From: Sulfuricurvum sp. PD_MW2
GTDB lineage: Bacteria; Campylobacterota; Campylobacteria; Campylobacterales; Sulfurimonadaceae
NCBI RefSeq assembly: GCF_002633015.1
Contig: NZ_NSIU01000002.1
Location: 62,001-126,000, forward strand
DNA length: 64,000 nucleotides
Reading direction: 5' to 3'
The first letter of the stretch is position 1, and each line of letters opens with the position of its first letter. Of the stretch, positions 57,933 through 64,000 are shown piece after piece. Under the pieces are notes generated by a model. That model saw only the letters and a list, made by a program, of their open reading frames with translations. It was not told the DNA's origin and did no database searches. The translations under genes and the position numbers were made by a program.

Positions 57933-58712
57933 ATGACATTATTTGATTCGCTGATTTTGGGCGCTTTGGAAGGAGTGACCGAGTTTTTGCCCATCTCTTC
58001 GACCGGGCACCTCATCTTGGCTTCACAGCTTTTAGGATTAGAACAAACCGCTGCACATAAAGCATTTGAAGTCTCTATTCAGCTGGGGAGTATTCTCGCT
58101 GTTTTGTTTTTATACGCCAAAGACCTTATACGCGATAAATCACTATGGATCAAACTCTCAGTCGCTTTTCTTCCGACTGGAATACTCGGATTTTTATTTT
58201 ACAAACATATCAAAGCCCTTTTCGGGGTCGAAACGGTGAGTATCATGCTGATCGCCGGAGGAATTGTGTTTCTGATTATCGAGTATTTTCGCCGAGATAA
58301 AGCAATCGATGAGGGAAAAGATCTCAGTGAGCTAACCATCAAAGAAGCCTTGACTATCGGCTTTTTTCAAAGCCTCTCAATGGTTCCGGGAACCAGCCGA
58401 TCGGGTGCCACCCTGATTGGGGGATTGTTTATGGGGCTCAACCGCAAAAGTGCGGCGGAGTTTTCTTTCTTGCTTGCCATCCCGACGATGTTCATTGCCA
58501 CCGCATACGATCTGATCAAACACCGCCATGAGCTTGTCGTGGATGATTGGTCGATGCTCATCGTCGCTTTTATCACCGCGTTTGTCTTTGCGTTTGCCAC
58601 CGTCAAAGCGTTTGTTGGGTTTGTGAGCCGCCACACCTTCGTGCCGTTTGCAATTTATCGAATTATCGTCGGGGTTATTTTCTTTTATTTTGTGGCATCG
58701 CTTCCGGCGTGA
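57933..58712 (+). CDS. uppP: Undecaprenyl-diphosphatase
   Basis: 259 residues with about seven membrane helices. It recycles undecaprenyl phosphate for wall synthesis. The BacA motifs [17 protein letters not shown] (14-30) and [14 protein letters not shown] (152-165) are intact. It is convergent with rdgB, overlapping 28 bases. Confidence 0.97.
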   Translation: MTLFDSLILGALEGVTEFLPISSTGHLILASQLLGLEQTAAHKAFEVSIQLGSILAVLFLYAKDLIRDKSLWIKLSVAFLPTGILGFLFYKHIKALFGVETVSIMLIAGGIVFLIIEYFRRDKAIDEGKDLSELTIKEALTIGFFQSLSMVPGTSRSGATLIGGLFMGLNRKSAAEFSFLLAIPTMFIATAYDLIKHRHELVVDDWSMLIVAFITAFVFAFATVKAFVGFVSRHTFVPFAIYRIIVGVIFFYFVASLPA

Positions 58713-59311
58713 GAGCGTAAAAACTTAATCTGATCGATCAAAATTTTTGCCAATTCCAACGCTTTGGAGCGATGCGACAACCCTTTTTTCACATCGTTAT
58801 CCAACTCACCTAACGTGTGTTCAAAACCACTCGGAATAAAGCTTGGATCGTATCCAAAACCGTTCTCACCTCGAAGTTCGGTAATCACATCACCGTACAT
58901 CCATCCGTGCACACAGCTCTCCCCTTCCCGCGAGACAATCGCAATCGCGGCGGTATAGTGAGCAGGTGAGACATTCAACCCTTTTTCTTTGAGCGCATTT
59001 ACCAATTTGAGTAAATTGTCCCTATCATTCGCCCCCTCACCTGCATAGCGAGCGCTATAAATCCCTGGAGCACCGTTCAATGCATCGACACTGATACCGC
59101 TATCATCAGCAACAACAATCGCATTGTCATCTCCGAGGGCGGCATACACCGCGCGCGCTTTGATGAGCGCATTGGCTTTGAAGGTATCGCCGTCTTCAAC
59201 GATTTCAAATCCCTCTATCAAATCGGTATAGGGAAATACCTCTCTATCGTGCAAAAGTTCAATAATCTCCCGAACTTTCCCTTTGTTTGATGTTGCCAAA
59301 ACGATTTTCAT
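58685..59311 (-). CDS. rdgB: XTP/dITP diphosphatase
   Basis: 208 residues that remove inosine and xanthosine triphosphates. SNKGKVREI (8-16), [20 protein letters not shown] (about 69-88) and GFGYDPSF are standard Ham1/RdgB motifs. The C-terminal residues overlap uppP. Confidence 0.97.
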   Translation of the reverse strand: MKIVLATSNKGKVREIIELLHDREVFPYTDLIEGFEIVEDGDTFKANALIKARAVYAALGDDNAIVVADDSGISVDALNGAPGIYSARYAGEGANDRDNLLKLVNALKEKGLNVSPAHYTAAIAIVSREGESCVHGWMYGDVITELRGENGFGYDPSFIPSGFEHTLGELDNDVKKGLSHRSKALELAKILIDQIKFLRSHAGSDATK

Positions 59312-59374
59312 TGTTTTCCTTACAATAGACTTTAACGTTCAACGTTTACCCGACGTTTCATCTAAGGGTGTAAT

Positions 59375-59380
59375 ATAATA
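59375..59380 (+). promoter_or_regulatory. -10 box for the MFS gene
   Basis: TATAAT 31 bases before the GTG start at 59412. Confidence 0.5.
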
Positions 59381-59411
59381 CTGAAAATTTTAACGTATCT
59401 AAGGTTGCACG

Positions 59412-60734
59412 GTGTTTAAAACGGTTCTCCCCCTCTCCGCGATTCTATCGCTCCGATTTTTTGGTCTTTTTCTCGTCCTTCCGGTTCTCTCGGCGTATGC
59501 TTTGGGTCTCGAAGGAGCCACTCCCTTACTCATCGGGATAATCGTTGGAGGATATGCTCTGACCCAAGCTATTTTTCAAGTTCCCTTTGGGATCATGAGC
59601 GATAAAATCGGTCGCAAACCGACACTGCTTCTAGGACTTGTGATTTTCTTGGTCGGTTCGATCATCTGCGCAGTAAGTACCGATATTTATATGTTGATGG
59701 CAGGAAGATTTTTACAGGGAGCCGGTGCAATCGGTGCCGTCATTCCGGCAATGATCAGTGATTTGGTCAATGAAGAATCACGCGGCAAAGCGATGGCACT
59801 TATGGGGGGAACCATTGCGATCAGTTTCGCCGCGGCGATGGCATTAGGGCCGGTTATTGCCGCCGGATTTGGATTTTCGTCACTCTTTTGGATTGCTGCC
59901 GTCTTGTCGATCCTATCCATGGTCGTCCTCTTCACCAATGTCCCGAATCCTCCGCGTATTCGTCACATCTACCATTCAACGACTACCACCAAAGATATTC
60001 TCAAAGATCCGAATCTCCTTAGTATGATTATCACCAACGGAATGCAAAAGGGGCTTATGACTGTTTCATTTGTCCTTATCCCGATCTTTTTGATCAAACC
60101 GGAATACGGATTTTTATGGGACAAAAAAGATCTCTGGCAAGCATTTATCCCCGCAATGATAATGGGGCTTTTGGCAATGGGACCAGCGGCGGTATTCGGT
60201 GAGAAATACAACAAACCGCGCGAGATTTTCCTCATCTCGATCGTACTGTTCATCGTCTCTTTCACATTGATGGGCTTTGCAACCAAAGGATGGGAATTTA
60301 TCATCGGCGTAGTGAGCTTTTTCATGGCGTTTAACATGATGGAACCGTTGGTGCAATCCATGATCAGCAAATACGCAAAAGTACACCAAAAAGGTGCAGC
60401 GCTCGGTATCGCCAACGGCTTTGCCTATTTTATGACGTTTGTGGGTGGTGCAGCAGCTGGGATCGCACTCCAATACTCAAGCCGTGAAGTGTTCACTGTC
60501 GCATTGATCATCATCAGTACATTGTGGCTCTTATGGACATTTAAAATGCAAAATCCTCATCGCTATGCCCATCTTTATATTGCTGTCGATCAAGTGGATA
60601 TGGAAAAATTAAACGCTTTAGAACATGAGCATATTGCAGAGTGGTTTATCAATGAAACCGAACAAATCGTTGCAGTCAAATACCGCAAAGAGTTGATCGA
60701 AGAAGAAGCGATCAAAGCTAAGATCGTCAAATAA
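59412..60734 (+). CDS. MFS transporter
   Basis: 440 residues, twelve membrane helices, with a GTG start. The loop 2-3 motif is GIMSDKIGRKPTLLLG (about 59-74), as in drug:proton antiporters. The last 50 residues form a soluble tail (YAHLYIAVDQVDMEKLN to the end). Substrate unknown; no neighbouring gene suggests it. Confidence 0.9.
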   Translation: MFKTVLPLSAILSLRFFGLFLVLPVLSAYALGLEGATPLLIGIIVGGYALTQAIFQVPFGIMSDKIGRKPTLLLGLVIFLVGSIICAVSTDIYMLMAGRFLQGAGAIGAVIPAMISDLVNEESRGKAMALMGGTIAISFAAAMALGPVIAAGFGFSSLFWIAAVLSILSMVVLFTNVPNPPRIRHIYHSTTTTKDILKDPNLLSMIITNGMQKGLMTVSFVLIPIFLIKPEYGFLWDKKDLWQAFIPAMIMGLLAMGPAAVFGEKYNKPREIFLISIVLFIVSFTLMGFATKGWEFIIGVVSFFMAFNMMEPLVQSMISKYAKVHQKGAALGIANGFAYFMTFVGGAAAGIALQYSSREVFTVALIIISTLWLLWTFKMQNPHRYAHLYIAVDQVDMEKLNALEHEHIAEWFINETEQIVAVKYRKELIEEEAIKAKIVK

Positions 60735-60736
60735 GT

Positions 60737-60762
60737 TTGTTAGAGTTTTATAACTCTAACAA
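60737..60762. terminator. Bidirectional terminator-like hairpin between the MFS gene and moeA2
   Basis: A perfect 11-base-pair stem (60737-60747 with 60752-60762) and 4-base loop follows the MFS stop and overlaps the end of the convergent moeA gene. T-runs are weak on both sides. Confidence 0.55.
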
Positions 60763-61939
60763 GTGTTCCCGCTTCCAAATTTCCATCCTCTTCACCACAG
60801 ATCATGAGTCCCGCATTTCCGAGTAGATTGGTCAAAATGGCGGAGCTTCCCGTCTTTTTCCCATCAAAATCGACCCAATAGCGTCCCTCTTCAAAGGTAA
60901 GATTACAGGCAGTAAATTCACTTTTATTCGAACGTTTGGCAAACGGAACTTTTAGCGTGGCTTCGATCACTTCATACGGGTTCTCAACCCCCAACATCCG
61001 AGCTATCAGCGGTGCTGCATAGAGGATAAAGGTGACGGTCGACGAGTAAGCAAACCCCGGTAATGAGACGATAAATTTTGATCCTCTCTGAGCTACCATG
61101 ACGTGCTGCCCCGGCTTGATATTCACCCCTTTGAAGATCACTTCGGCACCGAGGCGCGGGACGATATGTTTGACAAAATCGTAATCGCCTACACTCACCC
61201 CCCCTGTACTCACAACGATGTCACAGGAACTAATCGCCTCTTCGAAACGCTCCATAATGGCCGTTTTGTCATCTCCGACGATCCCCATCTGAACACTTTC
61301 GCCGCCGAGCGCATCGACAAGCGCTTGGAGGGTATAGCTGTTAGAACTGCGAATCTGTCCCGCGTGGCGTGACTCTTCTCCGATATCGAGTATTTCACTT
61401 CCGGTGGCAATAACAGCAACACGAGGACGTAGTGCGACACGAATCATGACACGGTTGATCCCCGCCAATACACCGATTTCGGCAAAGCCAATCTTGGTTC
61501 CGCGAGGAATTAATACTTCCCCTTTGCGATAGCTTTCACCTACAGGACGAACAGCGAATCCATGAGGAACCGATTTCTCAATCACAATCTCGGATCCTTC
61601 GACACGTACATTTTCGATCGGAATCAATGTATCCGATCCCTGAGGCATACGCGATCCCGTAAAAGTTTTGATACACGCACCGCTCATCACACCGCCGATC
61701 TCATCGGCACCGGCAGGATTGTCTCCCAAAATTTCAAAAGAATCAAACTCACCTTGATCTCGATGGAGAATAGCATAGCCATCCATTGCAGAGGTAGGAT
61801 GACTAGGATAGTCACTATCGGCAATGATATCTTCCGCTAAAATTCGCCCCAATGCAGATGAGAGAAAAATCCGCTCACTTCGCAATCCTCCGACACTAAG
61901 CAGACTAATCATGTTCTGAGAGGTCTCATAGGAAATCAT
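60740..61939 (-). CDS. MoeA-family molybdenum cofactor protein (second MoeA)
   Basis: 399 residues with TSAMDGYAILH (about 48-58), STGGVSVGDYDFVKH (domain III) and LPGFAYSSTVTF where typical MoeA has LPGNP. It is a second MoeA besides the one at 13.6 kb and may be specialised, for example for a different metal or as a scaffold. It overlaps moaE by 4 bases. Confidence 0.9.
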   Translation of the reverse strand: MISYETSQNMISLLSVGGLRSERIFLSSALGRILAEDIIADSDYPSHPTSAMDGYAILHRDQGEFDSFEILGDNPAGADEIGGVMSGACIKTFTGSRMPQGSDTLIPIENVRVEGSEIVIEKSVPHGFAVRPVGESYRKGEVLIPRGTKIGFAEIGVLAGINRVMIRVALRPRVAVIATGSEILDIGEESRHAGQIRSSNSYTLQALVDALGGESVQMGIVGDDKTAIMERFEEAISSCDIVVSTGGVSVGDYDFVKHIVPRLGAEVIFKGVNIKPGQHVMVAQRGSKFIVSLPGFAYSSTVTFILYAAPLIARMLGVENPYEVIEATLKVPFAKRSNKSEFTACNLTFEEGRYWVDFDGKKTGSSAILTNLLGNAGLMICGEEDGNLEAGTLVRVIKL

Positions 61940-62382
61940 CGTTTTGCTCCCAAGATTCCTGCACCGCTTATCGCAGTCGAACGATCACGTGCATAGAGAC
62001 GTTCACCATGTCTGAGATCATATTTCCAAATCGGAGCAGATGCTTTGAAATCCTCGACAAATTTTTCAATCGTCTCCAATGCCACACGTCGCTTCGGAGA
62101 AAATACTGCCGCAATGTACGAGCTTTCATGAACCAATACATCGCCCCGACTATGAGCCATTTTGAGTTTCGCACCAAGAGATTCCGCTTTTGCCTGCCAT
62201 GTTTCAAACCATCCATTCAAAATTGGTTCATACACATCAAAACTAAGCCCCTCGATACCATCTTCTTCACGTACCGTTCCGATAAAAGGGATATACGCAC
62301 CGTAGTTATATTCCGCTTCCTCAGCATACCATCGGGTTATAATCTCAGGAACATTCAATGCTCCCTCATAAAGCTCCAACAT
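61936..62382 (-). CDS. moaE: Molybdopterin synthase large subunit
   Basis: 148 residues from the ATG at 62382 (the next upstream Met, at 62397, would overlap moaD by 13 bases). Contains MLELYEGALNVPEI, GTVREEDG, LKMAHSRGDVLVHESSYIAAV and CysA-like KYDLRHGER, all typical. It adds sulfur to precursor Z with MoaD. Confidence 0.93.
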   Translation of the reverse strand: MLELYEGALNVPEIITRWYAEEAEYNYGAYIPFIGTVREEDGIEGLSFDVYEPILNGWFETWQAKAESLGAKLKMAHSRGDVLVHESSYIAAVFSPKRRVALETIEKFVEDFKASAPIWKYDLRHGERLYARDRSTAISGAGILGAKR

Positions 62383-62384
62383 AC

Positions 62385-62606
62385 TCAACCGCCGCATACC
62401 GGAGGAAGAAGGGATACTTTATCTCCGTCTTTCAAAGGTGTATCGAGAGTTGATACGAGCATATCATTCACCGCAACCGCACAGTTGTCTAACCATTGTG
62501 CCATTTCATTGTCTTCTTTGAGTGCTTCTGCTACATCATGCAAAGATGCAGCGTCCAATGAGAGCGTAGCCTTTTGTATCGGTCCTAAAAATTCGACTGT
62601 CACCAT
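62385..62606 (-). CDS. moaD: Molybdopterin synthase small subunit
   Basis: 73 residues, ubiquitin-like fold, ending in the required Gly-Gly (LLPPVCGG). MoaD, as a thiocarboxylate, donates sulfur to MoaE. First of the moaD-moaE-moeA2 set. Confidence 0.94.
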   Translation of the reverse strand: MVTVEFLGPIQKATLSLDAASLHDVAEALKEDNEMAQWLDNCAVAVNDMLVSTLDTPLKDGDKVSLLPPVCGG

Positions 62607-62687
62607 AATTATTCCCCTTTTTGGGTAGTTAAATTGGATAAATTATAGCAAATCAGAACTAACAGTCCCTTGTCAGGGATCAATTAG

Positions 62688-62693
62688 TATAAT
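62688..62693 (+). promoter_or_regulatory. -10 box for mqnA
   Basis: TATAAT about 105 bases before the proposed mqnA start. A 5-base-pair inverted repeat TCCCT-N4-AGGGA (62666-62679) lies just upstream. Transcripts starting near 62700 would include the palindrome-rich leader. Confidence 0.5.
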
Positions 62694-62710
62694 TGCACTA
62701 TATTTTAACG

Positions 62711-62790
62711 CCAAAGGAATTCATCCCTTTGGCTACGCTAGCCGCGAAGGCGCTAAAGCTTGCCTCTATAGAGGCAGAAGTTTATAGAGG
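62711..62790 (+). repeat. Palindrome-rich element in the mqnA leader
   Basis: Three stem-forming palindromes lie in 80 bases: CCAAAGG/CCTTTGG (62711-62717 with 62726-62732), GCTA/TAGC (62732-62735 with 62739-62742) and the perfect GCCTCTATAGAGGC (62762-62775). TATAGAGG also occurs twice (62767-62774, 62783-62790). The whole element is open in the mqnA frame. It may be an inserted palindromic element or a structured leader. Confidence 0.5.
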
Positions 62791-62797
62791 AAAGAGT

Positions 62798-63481
62798 GTG
62801 ATTTTCGGAAAAATTGATTTTATAAACCTTTTGCCGTTTCACGTCTTTATCAAGCGTTACGCCCGAAGCACCCGATTTTATCAGAGCCTTCATTATCATA
62901 AAGGGGTACCCTCAGCCCTCAACCGTGAATTTGCCATGCGACGTATCGATGCGGCATTCATCTCCAGCATCACCGCCAAAAATTGCCGCCATGCAGGTGT
63001 CGGAATCGTCGCACAGCGTGAAGTGCTCAGTGTCCTATCTCTTCCTAATGCCGACAAAGCAGATGCCGATTCCGCAACCTCCAATCTCCTTGCTCAAATT
63101 CTCAATGTCCATGGAGAAGTCCTGATCGGAGATAAAGCGTTACGCTACTATTACAGTGGAGGAGAGCATACCGATTTGGGGGCACTTTGGCATCAAAAAA
63201 CCGCACTCCCCTTTGTCTTTGCCCTCCTATGCACTCATAATCACACCGATGAGCTTCGTCGCCTCAGCCGCGCATTTGTGGCTAAAAAAATCAAAATCCC
63301 TTATTACATGCTGATGGAAGCGTCTCGTAAAAGCAATCTCACCCCTGCTCAAATCATCCATTATCTAAAGTTTATCAGCTACAAAGTGGGAGAAAAAGAA
63401 GCAAGAGGGTATAAAAAATTTGTCCATGAAGCGAAAAAAAGAGGGCTAAATCCCCCTCTAAGTTCGATACGCTACTCTTAA
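62798..63481 (+). CDS. mqnA: Chorismate dehydratase (futalosine pathway)
   Basis: 227 residues from a GTG at 62798 with GAGG ahead; the frame is open upstream to 62693, but that codon lies in the -10 box. It begins VIFGKIDFINLLPFHVFIKRY, the MqnA N-terminus, with GVPSALNREFAMRRIDAAFISS and GDKALRYYY motifs. It makes 3-enolpyruvylbenzoate for menaquinone. The gene end overlaps a terminator for the opposite gene. Confidence 0.88.
   Translation: MIFGKIDFINLLPFHVFIKRYARSTRFYQSLHYHKGVPSALNREFAMRRIDAAFISSITAKNCRHAGVGIVAQREVLSVLSLPNADKADADSATSNLLAQILNVHGEVLIGDKALRYYYSGGEHTDLGALWHQKTALPFVFALLCTHNHTDELRRLSRAFVAKKIKIPYYMLMEASRKSNLTPAQIIHYLKFISYKVGEKEARGYKKFVHEAKKRGLNPPLSSIRYS
63434..63459 (-). terminator. 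Intrinsic terminator of the KAS III gene
   Basis: On the minus strand AGAGGG pairs with CCCTCT (63454-63459 with 63440-63445) followed by a run of seven T. It lies 24 bases after the KAS III stop and is inside the mqnA C-terminal coding sequence. Confidence 0.75.
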
Positions 63482-63482
63482 A

Positions 63483-64000
63483 TCAGCAGTGCTGATAGAG
63501 TGCCGCACCAAAATAAAATCCCCCTCCAAAGCCTACAATCATCCCATAATCACCAATCTTCCCTTTTCCATGTTTGAAATGTTGTTCCAACACGATGAAA
63601 TTACTTGGGGTACTGATATTCCCGTATTCCCTAAACATCTTTTTTGATAATTCCACTTGCTCTGCGCTGAGCCCAAGTATCTCTGGGTCCATAAAACTCT
63701 CCACTACCGGTAAACCACCTTGATGTAATGACCACTCTAAGATCTCTTCAACTTTGAGACCATTTTTCACTAACATGGGTTTGATAATCTTATTGCTGAC
63801 AAGCTGGGGCATCACATCTTTTACCCCATCACCGGTAAAAAAATACCCATCATCCATTTTGATAACATCTCCATACTGAAAGCCTAAATGAACGTCAATA
63901 ATTTTTAATTTTTTCTCAAAACCGGCCGCTTTTTTTTCACTCGCAATCAATACACCAGCACCACCGTCTCCAAAAAGCATATGTGTACGCAATGAAGCTT
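63483..64000 (-). CDS. 3-oxoacyl-ACP synthase III family protein, 3' part only
   Basis: The gene enters from the right edge; about 172 C-terminal residues are seen. The GDGGAGVLIAS motif, catalytic His in SLHQGGLPVVES (in place of HQAN) and Asn in NISTPSNFIVLE mark a FabH-type condensing enzyme. The active-site Cys lies beyond the window. FabH-like proteins initiate fatty acid synthesis or act in special lipid routes. Confidence 0.85.
   Translation of the reverse strand, partial: ASLRTHMLFGDGGAGVLIASEKKAAGFEKKLKIIDVHLGFQYGDVIKMDDGYFFTGDGVKDVMPQLVSNKIIKPMLVKNGLKVEEILEWSLHQGGLPVVESFMDPEILGLSAEQVELSKKMFREYGNISTPSNFIVLEQHFKHGKGKIGDYGMIVGFGGGFYFGAALYQHC

Noticed and set aside
61103-61840. Long plus-strand frames opposite moeA2 and similar antisense frames opposite murE, rpoA and purA
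   Set aside because: They mirror strongly coding genes on the other strand, have no ribosome sites and no protein-like features.

Overview
The window is a gene-dense, almost entirely chromosomal core segment of a Campylobacterota (epsilonproteobacterial) chemolithotroph, most like Sulfuricurvum or Sulfurimonas. The reasons are a di-heme cytochrome c1 in a petABC cluster, a ccoNOQP cbb3 oxidase followed by a DUF4006-type small protein, AddA/AddB-type recombination nuclease genes, MqnA (futalosine menaquinone route), a four-subunit pyruvate:ferredoxin oxidoreductase (pyruvate synthase in reductive-TCA autotrophs), and ribosomal protein order rpmJ-rpsM-rpsK-rpsD-rpoA-rplQ. The genus is inferred from gene content, not proven. 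Most genes are on the minus strand. I see no tRNA, rRNA, IS element, prophage or CRISPR array, no recognisable dedicated transcription factor, and no gene-free stretch longer than 300 bases (the longest is about 290 bases upstream of ccoN).

Layout. 1-3.4 kb: 5' part of a polyprenyl synthase gene, panD, a thioredoxin-fold 2Fe-2S ferredoxin, murE, a TPR-like protein and an Nfu scaffold. 3.5-6.4 kb: alpha ribosomal operon. 6.6-9.1 kb: hom and an AlaC-like aminotransferase. 9.1-13.6 kb: rpmE-rsmI-trmH-family operon with a RodZ-like membrane protein, then rsmE. 13.6-17.2 kb: moeA, and a moaA-queE-queD operon. 17.3-20.4 kb: bc1 complex with an extra cytochrome c. 20.4-26.1 kb: GT-B-like protein, mnmG, Sel1 protein, riboflavin synthase, small membrane proteins and an MnmC-type methyltransferase. 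26-30.7 kb: luxS, a class II aldolase, an LsrG/YgiN-type protein and an LsrK kinase. 30.7-34 kb: porGDAB. 34-40.5 kb: phosphatase, peptide-binding protein, PAP2 phosphatase, EptA and an LTA-synthase-like enzyme. 40.6-46.6 kb: rplM-rpsI and addB-addA. 46.7-51.6 kb: ccoNOQP and accessory genes. 51.8-59.3 kb: carA, DUF507, MotE-like and FliJ genes, purA, hisZ, class V aminotransferase, uppP, rdgB. 59.4-64 kb: MFS transporter, moaD-moaE-moeA2, mqnA and a truncated KAS III gene.

How genes may work together. Electron transport is represented by menaquinone synthesis (mqnA), bc1 (petABC) and cbb3 oxidase (cco). Molybdenum cofactor genes are split between two loci with two different MoeA paralogues. 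Lipid A remodelling is suggested by a PAP2 phosphatase overlapping eptA.

The most interesting locus is luxS next to a class II aldolase, an LsrG-like monooxygenase-fold protein and a strong LsrK match, with no Lsr importer or LsrR in the window. I read this as a possible intracellular DPD/AI-2 recycling module. Other points worth checking are predicted structured leaders upstream of queD, ccoN, mqnA and rpmE, and a pair of divergent small membrane-protein genes that share a palindromic Shine-Dalgarno sequence.
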